Source of the DNA: CALGLS01 sp045105695
GTDB taxonomy: Bacteria > Bacteroidota > Bacteroidia > Chitinophagales > Saprospiraceae
DNA: 27,754 nucleotides
Assembly: GCA_045105695.1 (NCBI GenBank)
Contig: JBGCDT010000511.1
Span: 1-27,754, forward strand
Direction of reading: 5' to 3'
Part shown: positions 7,225 through 14,805 of the stretch, one piece after another
Layout: each line of letters begins with the position of its first letter
Position numbering within the stretch: the stretch's first letter is position 1
Notes under the pieces: generated by a model
Told to the model about the DNA's origin: nothing
Seen by the model: only the letters and a program-made list of their open reading frames with translations
The model's database searches: none
Position numbers and translations under genes: made by a program

Positions 7225-8355
7225 CTATAGTCGATTCTGAACTCTTGGTAGCATTCTATTTTTCCAGGATGTAAAAGTGCCTGCCTCTATCTGTCTACCC
7301 GCTTCTCCAACCAACCATAGGTAAAAACTCAGATTCTGTAAAGTACATATTTGAGCGCCTAACAATTCTTTCGTATGTACTAAATGACGAAGGTAAGCTT
7401 TGGTATGTATACGACTAGTCGGAGCAGTGCTATTTACATCTATTGGACTGAAGTCTGCTTCCCACTTTTTATTTTTAATATTTATAATTCCTTCATCAGT
7501 GTATAGCAATCCATGCCGCGCATTTCTCGAAGGTAGTACACAATCAAACATGTCAATTCCCAAAGCGATATTTTCCAACAGGTTGGCTGGTGTCCCAACG
7601 CCCATTAAATAACGGGGCTTGTCTTTTGGTAGTATGCTACAAACCACATCCGTCATGGCATACATCTCCTCTGCTGGCTCGCCTACGGAAAGTCCTCCGA
7701 TAGCATTTGCAGGTCGGTCAAATTTTGCAATCGCTTCCGCTGATATTCTACGCAAGTCTTTATAGGTACTTCCTTGTACGATGGGTAGCAAAGTCTGTTC
7801 GTAGCCATAGTGTGGCTCTGTATTATCAAAACGATCACAACAACGTTTCAACCATCGATGTGTCATCTCAATAGATCGCTTTGCATAATTGTATTCACAA
7901 GGATATGGAGTACACTCATCGAAAGCCATAATGATATCCGCGCCTATCGTCCGCTGAATGTCCATTACGTTTTCAGGTGTAAATAAATGCTTAGAGCCAT
8001 CTATATGAGATCGAAAAGTGACGCCCTCTTCTTTGATTTTTCGACGGCCGCTCAAAGAGTATACCTGATAACCACCACTGTCTGTCAGCATAGGTTTATC
8101 CCAACCGATAAATTTATGCAAGCCCCCTGCCTTTTTCAATATATCCAATCCTGGTCGTAAATAAAGATGGTAGGTATTTCCTAAAATAATCTGCGCAAGA
8201 ATGTCTTCTTTCAACTCCTGCTGATGAATTCCTTTTACGGAACCAACAGTACCGACGGGCATGAAGATCGGAGTTTGTATATCTCCGTGAGCAGTGGTGA
8301 TGGTTCCTGCGCGGGCATTAGAGTCTGGGTCGCTGTGGCGTATTTTAAATTTCAT
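7225..8355 (-). CDS. tgt: Queuine/preQ1 tRNA-guanine transglycosylase
   Basis: 376 residues, full length for bacterial Tgt. The enzyme exchanges G34 for preQ1 in tRNAs with GUN anticodons, the first committed tRNA step of queuosine synthesis. Visible features are the general acid/base Asp92 in LTDSGGYQ (90-97), substrate-pocket GGLSVGE (220-226) and nucleophile Asp271 in FDCVLPSRNARHG (270-282). The usual structural zinc site (CxCxxC plus a downstream His) is missing: the matching region reads IDVNSTAPTSRIH (305-317), and the His position in T-x-x-NL reads Gln340 (TLQNLSFY). The fold and catalytic residues are intact. The rodA stop lies 40 bp upstream of the tgt start, so co-transcription is likely. 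Confidence 0.96.
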   Translation of the reverse strand: MKFKIRHSDPDSNARAGTITTAHGDIQTPIFMPVGTVGSVKGIHQQELKEDILAQIILGNTYHLYLRPGLDILKKAGGLHKFIGWDKPMLTDSGGYQVYSLSGRRKIKEEGVTFRSHIDGSKHLFTPENVMDIQRTIGADIIMAFDECTPYPCEYNYAKRSIEMTHRWLKRCCDRFDNTEPHYGYEQTLLPIVQGSTYKDLRRISAEAIAKFDRPANAIGGLSVGEPAEEMYAMTDVVCSILPKDKPRYLMGVGTPANLLENIALGIDMFDCVLPSRNARHGLLYTDEGIINIKNKKWEADFSPIDVNSTAPTSRIHTKAYLRHLVHTKELLGAQICTLQNLSFYLWLVGEAGRQIEAGTFTSWKNRMLPRVQNRL

Positions 8356-8395
8356 TCTGATGTTGAATAGTTGTTAAGCTTTAAAATTTTCTCTT

Positions 8396-9808
8396 CTAAC
8401 CAATATACCGCTTCGTATCCAGCTTCAGCAAAACACCAAACATAATGGTAAAGGCAAGCACCGAAGAGCCTCCATAGCTAATAAAGGGCAAAGGTATCCC
8501 GATAACTGGGACCAGCCCCATGGTCATTCCTATATTTACAAAAAAGTGTATGAAAACGATTCCCGCAAAACCATAGGCGTATTGCCTAGAGAAGTCGGAG
8601 TTCTGCCGTTCAGCAATAACGAGTATTCTTAAAATCAAAAGCGTAAATAGACCGATGATACCCAGGCTCCCAATGAAGCCCTGCTCTTCAGCAATGGTAC
8701 AGAATATAAAATCCGTGTCTTGTTCGGGGACGTATCCTCCTTTCGTGATTTCTCCATTTAGAAAACCCTTGCCTTGGAAGCCTCCAGAACCAATGGCCAT
8801 TTTAGATTGAATCAGATTATATAAAGATCCTTGTGGATCACAAAGGTGTGGACGCAGCCATACGTTGATACGATCTTGTTGGTGGCTTCGCATTACATTA
8901 TTGAAAGTATAGTTGGCTCCACCGGTTACGAGTGTTCCCATGATGAGAAGAATTGATAATTTGCCTACAAGACTTTCTTTTCTTTTCGCCCAGTTCAAAT
9001 ATGCAAACAACAATAACAAAACTCCAATCCCTAACAATACGTACACGGGATGCCCTAAGTAGGTAAAAAACAAAGCTAATCCAGCTATAATAAAATAACC
9101 AAACATGAATTTAAAATCCTTAACCAAGCTCCTAAATAATATCAATAAAATCAACAAAGTAAAAACGACCATCATTTGATAAAAGGGAAATATAAATCCT
9201 AGAATCAAAAGCGTCATCGTAGCTAATGCAAAAACTATGAGACTCGGAGAAAGTCCTTCTCGAAATAATAAAATGATAAAAGACAAAAAGACGAGTGCCG
9301 AACCGGCATCTGGTTGTAGTAATATTAAACCCATCGGTAAGACTAGAATACCAAAAGCAATCAGAACATTATTGGTATTATTAAGATTAGTTTTGTAGGT
9401 ACTAAGAAAAGCAGCCAAGGCCAGACAAGTGGCAAACTTAGCGAACTCAGAGGGTTGTAGCGTAAAACCACCAATAGAATACCAGGAGGTTGCCCCCTTT
9501 ACAGTTATTCCAAAAAGGAGTACTCCCAGTAAGGCAGCTATCCCCAATCCATAAATCGGATAGGCAAAAGTCCTCCAAAAAGTCCATTCCACAGAAATGG
9601 TTACGATCAAAGCCAGTAGAGAGATTCCAATCCAAAGCGTCTGCTTTCCTACTTTAGTATTAAGGTCAAATATCGTTTCTGAAAAACTAAGCTCTTCATT
9701 ATATCCAACCGTATATACCATCAACCAACCAATACCCAATAAGCTCAGATAAAGGCTCAGCGTCATCAAGTCCACACTTTGTAAAAAGGTATTTTGTCTT
9801 TTACTCAT
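8396..9808 (-). CDS. rodA: Rod-shape SEDS glycosyltransferase
   Basis: 470 residues, polytopic. RodA polymerises lipid II into glycan strands at the inner membrane, working with a class B penicillin-binding protein in the elongasome. SEDS signatures are KGATSWYSIGGFTLQPSEFA (104-123), LLQPDAGSALVFLSF, the extracytoplasmic loop with SHQQDRINVWL and GSGGFQGKG, and the C-terminal PLPFISYGGSSVLAF. The protein is longer than the ~370-residue enterobacterial form because of extra hydrophobic segments in the middle (about 190-290), a common feature in Bacteroidota. FtsW is a formal alternative; the VIGIPLPFISYGGSS ending fits RodA. No pbp2 or mreBCD lies in the window. Confidence 0.93.
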   Translation of the reverse strand: MSKRQNTFLQSVDLMTLSLYLSLLGIGWLMVYTVGYNEELSFSETIFDLNTKVGKQTLWIGISLLALIVTISVEWTFWRTFAYPIYGLGIAALLGVLLFGITVKGATSWYSIGGFTLQPSEFAKFATCLALAAFLSTYKTNLNNTNNVLIAFGILVLPMGLILLQPDAGSALVFLSFIILLFREGLSPSLIVFALATMTLLILGFIFPFYQMMVVFTLLILLILFRSLVKDFKFMFGYFIIAGLALFFTYLGHPVYVLLGIGVLLLLFAYLNWAKRKESLVGKLSILLIMGTLVTGGANYTFNNVMRSHQQDRINVWLRPHLCDPQGSLYNLIQSKMAIGSGGFQGKGFLNGEITKGGYVPEQDTDFIFCTIAEEQGFIGSLGIIGLFTLLILRILVIAERQNSDFSRQYAYGFAGIVFIHFFVNIGMTMGLVPVIGIPLPFISYGGSSVLAFTIMFGVLLKLDTKRYIG

Positions 9809-9910
9809 AGAAGATTAAGAACTCAGCTTTTTGTAATTCTATTGTCTATCTGACTTACACCAATAAGTTGATTAGAATCCTAAAACTAATTTCAATACTG
9901 TTCAGTAGAT

Positions 9911-10309
9911 TTAAGCCCCTACCAAATCTTTGATTAGAATATTAGAAACCTTTGCTGGAAAGGCAGAGGGGTAATCCTTTTTTAAACGATGGAGTACACG
10001 TATGGCTTCCAGTTTAGTTTTAAAAGCACCTGCTCGGAGTCTGTAATAAGGTTTTGCATGTTCCCAGTCAATAGGAATTTCCGGATGGTTTCTTATAAAA
10101 TCTTCCTTAGTCGTTTCCAGCTTTCGACGGTCTGTAGTCGCTACAAGTTGAATACGCCATCCGGGCACTTCCATTTTCGTTTTACTAATCTCGGCATAGC
10201 GAGTCATCATTTTAGCAACAGCGTATTCTTCTTCTACCTTGATATTCTGAGCAGTCAGTATTTGTAAACTGAAAAAGAACAATAAAAGGAGTGATGTGTA
10301 TATTTTCAT
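9911..10309 (-). CDS. Small secreted SPOR-domain protein
   Basis: 132 residues: signal peptide (about 1-20, cleavage after LTAQ), a short linker, then a SPOR domain (about 50-130). The domain opens with WRIQLVATTDRRKLE and its second repeat starts with YYRLRAGAFKTKLEA, the two beta-alpha units of the SPOR fold. SPOR domains bind glycan strands denuded of peptides at sites of wall remodelling. Its position between secA and rodA fits a periplasmic wall-associated role. The exact function is unknown. Its leader contains a strong hairpin at 10345-10378. Confidence 0.85.
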   Translation of the reverse strand: MKIYTSLLLLFFFSLQILTAQNIKVEEEYAVAKMMTRYAEISKTKMEVPGWRIQLVATTDRRKLETTKEDFIRNHPEIPIDWEHAKPYYRLRAGAFKTKLEAIRVLHRLKKDYPSAFPAKVSNILIKDLVGA

Positions 10310-10344
10310 AATAACTACGATTAGGTCATTTTTCTGAAATCAGA

Positions 10345-10378
10345 ACAGCGATACAATTCCATAGAATCATATCGCTGT
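10345..10378 (-). other. Strong leader hairpin upstream of the SPOR gene
   Basis: Perfect 9-bp arms ACAGCGATA (10345-10353) and TATCGCTGT (10370-10378), then a 2x2 internal mismatch and inner arms ATTC/GAAT around a CATA loop. No T tract follows on either strand, so it is not a standard terminator. A second small inverted repeat, TTCTGAAATCAGAA, lies at 10332-10345. Confidence 0.75.
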
Positions 10379-10379
10379 C

Positions 10380-10387
10380 CAAAGATA
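10380..10387 (-). promoter_or_regulatory. Predicted -7 element for the SPOR gene
   Basis: TATCTTTG on the minus strand, a perfect TAnnTTTG, one base before the hairpin at 10345-10378. A TTG lies 22 bp upstream, a slightly long spacer. This suggests a promoter between secA and the SPOR gene. Confidence 0.45.
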
Positions 10388-10433
10388 CATAATAGTTGCG
10401 GTCAGCTATCAATGCTGCTACAAAATTTTATGC

Positions 10434-13400
10434 TTAAGCTCTGCCATGACAATGCTTGTATTTCTTTCCACTACCACAAGGACAAGCATCATTTCTACCA
10501 ACCTTAGGATCAGAACGTCGAACAGTTTCCTGCTTTTGTCTGCTTACTCCTTCTGCGGCAGCACGCGCACGAGCAGCAGCTTGATCTGCGTTACCTGCTC
10601 GGCTAGTTTGTGTCTTACTTAAATCTGTCTTTTGCTCACGAGCCTCCTCTAGATCTCTTCCATCGCCTAAGACAATTTTACCTTTAGAAAGATAAGAACT
10701 TACCTGCTCGTTGATGGTATAAATCAGTTGCTCGAACAACTCATAAGCTTCCATTTTATAAATTACCAATGGATCTTTTTGTTCGAAAGAAGCAGCTTGC
10801 GAAGACTCTTTCAATTCGTCCATAGAACGAAGGTGCTCTTTCCACTCTTCATCAACAATTGCTAAAGCCACTGCTTTTTCAATATCCAAAGTAATCGTCT
10901 CTCCGCTTGACTTCACAGCATCTTCCAAGTTAGCAGAGATAGACAAATTATGATTACTACCATCGCTAAATGGAACCATGATTCGTTTGTACTGATGTCC
11001 TTGCTCTTCAAACACACGCTTTACCGTTGGCAATAAAACCTCTGTTATTTTTTCTTTCTTTCTTTCGTAAAAAGAGAGGAATTGATCCTGAAACGTTTGT
11101 ACAACTTCGTTTTCAGGGTGCGTCTCAAAATAGTCCTGATCCATCTCTGGAGCAAAACCAAGTATACTCATCACCTCTGTACGGAAGGTATCAAAGTTGC
11201 CTCCTTGTCTGTTGTTTAGAACCATTGTTTCTGTAAGGTTCATGAACATCGTATGCAAGTCGACAGAGAGTCGTTTTCCTTGGAGCGCATTGTCTCTCTT
11301 TTTGTAAATCGCCTCTCTTTGAATATTCATTACATCATCGTATTCGAGTAGTCGCTTACGAATTCCGTAGTTGTTCTCCTCTACTTTCTTCTGCGCTCTT
11401 TCGATGGATTTAGAAACCATAGAGTGTTGGATTACTTCTCCTTCTTCGAGGCCCATCTTGTCCATGATCTTCGCAATTCGCTCCGACTGGAACAAACGCA
11501 TCAGATTATCTTCCAAAGAAACATAGAACTGCGAGCTACCCGGATCTCCCTGACGACCAGCACGTCCACGCAACTGTCTGTCCACTCGTCTAGAGTCGTG
11601 ACGCTCTGTACCTATGATGGCCAAACCACCTGCAGCTTTCACGCCGTCGCTGATCTTGATATCCGTACCACGACCAGCCATGTTGGTTGCAATAGTTACC
11701 TTACCCGGCAAACCTGCAGCCGTTACAATTTCTGCTTCTCGCTGATGTTGCTTGGCGTTCAGAACGTTGTGTTCAATACCACGCATTTGTAACATTCTAC
11801 TTAGCTTCTCAGAAATATCTACAGAAGTGGTACCCACTAAAACTGGTCTTCCTTCTCCACTCAGCTTTACGATATCATCAATTACTGCGTTGAATTTTTC
11901 CTTAGCCGTTTTGTAAACTTTGTCTTCTCTGTCATCTCTAGCAATTGGTCGGTTGGTTGGAATGACCACTACGTCCAGTTTGTAAATTTCCCAGAATTCA
12001 CTGGCCTCTGTTTCGGCTGTACCGGTCATACCAGCGAGCTTGTGATACATTCTAAAGTAATTCTGCAAAGTAACGGTTGCATAAGTTTGTGTGATGTCAC
12101 CTACCTCTACATTTTCTTTTGCTTCCAGTGCCTGGTGCAATCCGTCAGAGTAACGACGGCCTTCCATCATACGACCTGTTTGCTCATCTACAATTTTTAC
12201 CTGGCCATCCATTACAACATACTCTTCATCTTTTTCGAAGAGCGTGTATGCTTTCAGCAATTGGTGAATAGAGTGCAAACGCTTAGATTTTACAGAGAAG
12301 TCACGAGTCAAGTTCTCAATAGCTTCTTCTTTTTCTGTTTCTGCCAACTCTTCGTTTTCCGTAATCATCATGGACTCTAGAGCAATGTCAGGCATAATAA
12401 AAAAAGCTGGATCTTCTCCTCCTCTTGCTAAGAACTCTGCTCCTTTTTCTGTAAGATCTACTGTTCTTGTTTTTTCTTCAATAGTAAAAAGCAAAGGCTC
12501 ATCAGCATTCTTCATGTTTTTACATTTCTCCTGCATTTCATGATTTTTCGCTCTTTGGCACATTACTTTCACCCCTTCTTCACTTAAGAATTTGATGGTA
12601 GCTCTGTTCTTCGGTAACGCACGATGTGCTCTCAGCAAAGCCAGCCCGGCCTCTCCTTCATCGACACCAGTGATCCCGTCTTTGAATAAGCTTTTAGCTT
12701 CTGCTAAATACTTAGTCGCTATTTTTTTCTGCTCGCTCAACAGCCGTTCTACCCTTGGCTTCAGCACCTCATACTCCTGCTCCTCCGATCCTTTTGGTAC
12801 TGGACCAGAAATAATCAAAGGCGTTCTAGCATCATCAATCAAAACAGAATCCACCTCATCAATCATGGTATAGTGATGCTTGCGCTGTACCTTCTCATCT
12901 GAAGAGCGTACCATATTATCACGTAGGTAATCAAAACCAAATTCATTGTTTGTACCATAAGTAATATCACAACGGTAAGCAGCAGATCGCTCTTTTGTAT
13001 GTGGTCGATATTTGTCAATGCAATCTACCGTTAGAAATAAGAATTCGAAGATCGGCCCTATCCATTCGCTATCACGCAGTGCCAAGTAGTTATTCACTGT
13101 AATAACGTGAACCCCCTGTCCGCTCAGTCCATTCAAATAAGCAGGTAGAGTTGCCACTAAGGTTTTTCCTTCACCAGTTGCCATCTCCGCAATCTTTCCA
13201 TCATGCAGTACCATACCACCAATGAGCTGTACATCATAGTGGACCATGTTCCAAGTGATTTCTCCACCGGCTGCGGTCCAGGAATTTTTGTAGACCGCTT
13301 GATCACCATTTATGGTAATGTAATTTTTGCGTGCTGCTAAGTCACGATCATGTGGTGTAGCAGCTACAGAGATGGTTTCGTTGTTGCTGAAACGACGAGC

Positions 13401-13760
13401 CGTTTCTTTTACGACTGCAAAAGCTTCAGGCAAAATTTCATTTAGAATTTCTTCCAAATGTTTGTCTCTGTCTTTTTTGAGTTGATCGATCTCTGCGTAG
13501 ATGTCTTCTTTTCGTGAGAAGTCTGCTTCTGCTTTTGACTCGTTTTCGAGGTTCACGATATCTTCGTCTATACCAGCGAGATGCTCTTTTATTCTTTGTC
13601 GAAACTCAAGCGTCTTATTACGTAATTCGTCGTGGCTTAAGGATTGAAGTTGCTCGAACTGCTCATTTACTTCTTCTACTCTAGGCGAGTACAGCGCAAT
13701 GTCTTTATCGAACTTAGTTCCGAAGATTTTACCAATAGTGTTTGTGATAAACTTTAGCAT
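10434..13760 (-). CDS. secA: Preprotein translocase ATPase
   Basis: 1108 residues, longer than the ~900 of E. coli SecA but usual for Bacteroidota. It drives unfolded preproteins through SecYEG by ATP hydrolysis. Features in order: an N-terminal helical region with an extra charged coiled segment (about 60-105), Walker A MATGEGKT (193-200), DEAD-type Walker B with DEVDSVLIDDARTPL, the preprotein-binding domain, NBD2 with TNMAGRGTDIKI and RGRAGRQGDPGSSQFY, the helical scaffold, and a Gln/Ala-rich linker. The C-terminal SEC-C zinc motif CPCGSGKKYKHCHG binds SecB or the ribosome in other species. ATG 13760 matches the family N terminus. The leader holds a GCAGC/GCTGC hairpin. Confidence 0.98.
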   Translation of the reverse strand: MLKFITNTIGKIFGTKFDKDIALYSPRVEEVNEQFEQLQSLSHDELRNKTLEFRQRIKEHLAGIDEDIVNLENESKAEADFSRKEDIYAEIDQLKKDRDKHLEEILNEILPEAFAVVKETARRFSNNETISVAATPHDRDLAARKNYITINGDQAVYKNSWTAAGGEITWNMVHYDVQLIGGMVLHDGKIAEMATGEGKTLVATLPAYLNGLSGQGVHVITVNNYLALRDSEWIGPIFEFLFLTVDCIDKYRPHTKERSAAYRCDITYGTNNEFGFDYLRDNMVRSSDEKVQRKHHYTMIDEVDSVLIDDARTPLIISGPVPKGSEEQEYEVLKPRVERLLSEQKKIATKYLAEAKSLFKDGITGVDEGEAGLALLRAHRALPKNRATIKFLSEEGVKVMCQRAKNHEMQEKCKNMKNADEPLLFTIEEKTRTVDLTEKGAEFLARGGEDPAFFIMPDIALESMMITENEELAETEKEEAIENLTRDFSVKSKRLHSIHQLLKAYTLFEKDEEYVVMDGQVKIVDEQTGRMMEGRRYSDGLHQALEAKENVEVGDITQTYATVTLQNYFRMYHKLAGMTGTAETEASEFWEIYKLDVVVIPTNRPIARDDREDKVYKTAKEKFNAVIDDIVKLSGEGRPVLVGTTSVDISEKLSRMLQMRGIEHNVLNAKQHQREAEIVTAAGLPGKVTIATNMAGRGTDIKISDGVKAAGGLAIIGTERHDSRRVDRQLRGRAGRQGDPGSSQFYVSLEDNLMRLFQSERIAKIMDKMGLEEGEVIQHSMVSKSIERAQKKVEENNYGIRKRLLEYDDVMNIQREAIYKKRDNALQGKRLSVDLHTMFMNLTETMVLNNRQGGNFDTFRTEVMSILGFAPEMDQDYFETHPENEVVQTFQDQFLSFYERKKEKITEVLLPTVKRVFEEQGHQYKRIMVPFSDGSNHNLSISANLEDAVKSSGETITLDIEKAVALAIVDEEWKEHLRSMDELKESSQAASFEQKDPLVIYKMEAYELFEQLIYTINEQVSSYLSKGKIVLGDGRDLEEAREQKTDLSKTQTSRAGNADQAAARARAAAEGVSRQKQETVRRSDPKVGRNDACPCGSGKKYKHCHGRA

Positions 13761-14079
13761 ATAATATTTCTTAGGTATGCAGCTAAGGCTGCGATGATAA
13801 ATTTCTTATTTGAGAGGACAAAGATAGTCAGTTCCTGTTAGTCCTATTACAATTTTTTCGACCAGATTTCAAATTGTCGTATAGAAGGTGCTTCGATCAT
13901 AATTCATTCCATTCCAATAAAACGCTTTTTTTGCGCCATTATGTCGCAGTTTTCTTTTTCTAAGTTAAGTGAGACTGACAGAATGGGTAAATAATTCCAG
14001 CTTTCTAAAACGAAAATAACTTCTGTAAAACGCTTACCTTGGCTCTCTCTAATATCTAATAAAACAAATCATAGCTTTC
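13761..14079. other. 319-bp divergent intergenic region, secA / FkbM gene
   Basis: Contains the secA -7 box (13819-13826) and the secA leader with a GCAGC/GCTGC hairpin with a 4-nt loop (13779-13792), about 19 bp before the ATG. The part leading to the FkbM gene (13860-14079) shows no exact TAnnTTTG; TACCTTGG near 14036 is the nearest candidate. No ORF or repeat was seen. Confidence 0.5.
13819..13826 (-). promoter_or_regulatory. Predicted -7 element of secA
   Basis: TATCTTTG on the minus strand, a perfect TAnnTTTG identical to the one upstream of the SPOR gene. A TTG lies 23 bp upstream, so the -33 match is weak. The implied leader is about 50 nt. Confidence 0.5.
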
Positions 14080-14805
14080 ATGGGTTGGTTCAACCACTCA
14101 CATCCTCCACAATGGTTAGCGAATAATTTTCTATTTCGTTACATTTTTCTTTTCAGAAAATTATTTCTGACAAAGCGAAGGTCTTATTACTATGGCCAGG
14201 AAGCAGAGGATGTAGCGCTGCGTCGCATTTTTCCTACCAAACAGAATGAGGGCTTCTTTGTAGATGTAGGTTGCTTCCATCCTGTCAAATACAATAATAC
14301 GTATCACTTTTATAAAAGAGGTTGGCGTGGAATAAACATAGACATTGACCCTATAAAAATCCAGGGTTTCAACTGGCTGAGAAGCGGCGATACAAATATC
14401 GTAAAAGCGGTCTCTGATAAAGAGGGAACTTTGAGATACTGGACCAACGGTTTCTACTCACTAGTAAACACACTGGACGAAGAGGTCGCCAAATCCCGCG
14501 GCAATTCCGAACTCAGAACGGTAGCAACAGATACACTCGTCAACATAATCGACGGCACAAAATACAAAGATCAGCAAATTGATATTTTATCCATAGATGC
14601 AGAAGGACATGATTTTGTTGTTTTGCAATCACTGGACTTCAGTCGCTACCAACCTAAAGTCATCGTTATTGAAACTTACGCCAAGCGTTTAGCAGTGGTT
14701 GTAGAATTAGACATTTACAAATTCCTCCAACAATACAATTACGATCTGGTAAATTGGACCGGACTCAGTTTAATATTCCAAAGAAATGATGTCGTTCTTA
14801 AATGA
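14080..14805 (+). CDS. FkbM-family SAM-dependent methyltransferase
   Basis: 241 residues. FkbM-family enzymes O-methylate sugars or polyketide hydroxyls, and in envelope loci they usually modify surface polysaccharides. The SAM-binding motif I is VDVGCFHPVKYNNT (61-74), followed by the acidic motif GINIDIDPIKI (84-94) and the post-motif DILSIDAEGHDFVVLQSLD with EGHD. The short N-terminal part with aromatic and basic residues suggests a membrane-proximal protein. It overlaps the next gene by 20 bp (14786-14805), so the two are translationally coupled and likely act on the same glycan. The acceptor is unknown. Confidence 0.85.
   Translation: MGWFNHSHPPQWLANNFLFRYIFLFRKLFLTKRRSYYYGQEAEDVALRRIFPTKQNEGFFVDVGCFHPVKYNNTYHFYKRGWRGINIDIDPIKIQGFNWLRSGDTNIVKAVSDKEGTLRYWTNGFYSLVNTLDEEVAKSRGNSELRTVATDTLVNIIDGTKYKDQQIDILSIDAEGHDFVVLQSLDFSRYQPKVIVIETYAKRLAVVVELDIYKFLQQYNYDLVNWTGLSLIFQRNDVVLK

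Noticed and set aside
10434..13760. Several 70-120 residue open frames antisense to secA
   Set aside because: They are shadows of a well-conserved gene, with Cys/Phe/Ser-rich compositions typical of reverse-strand frames.
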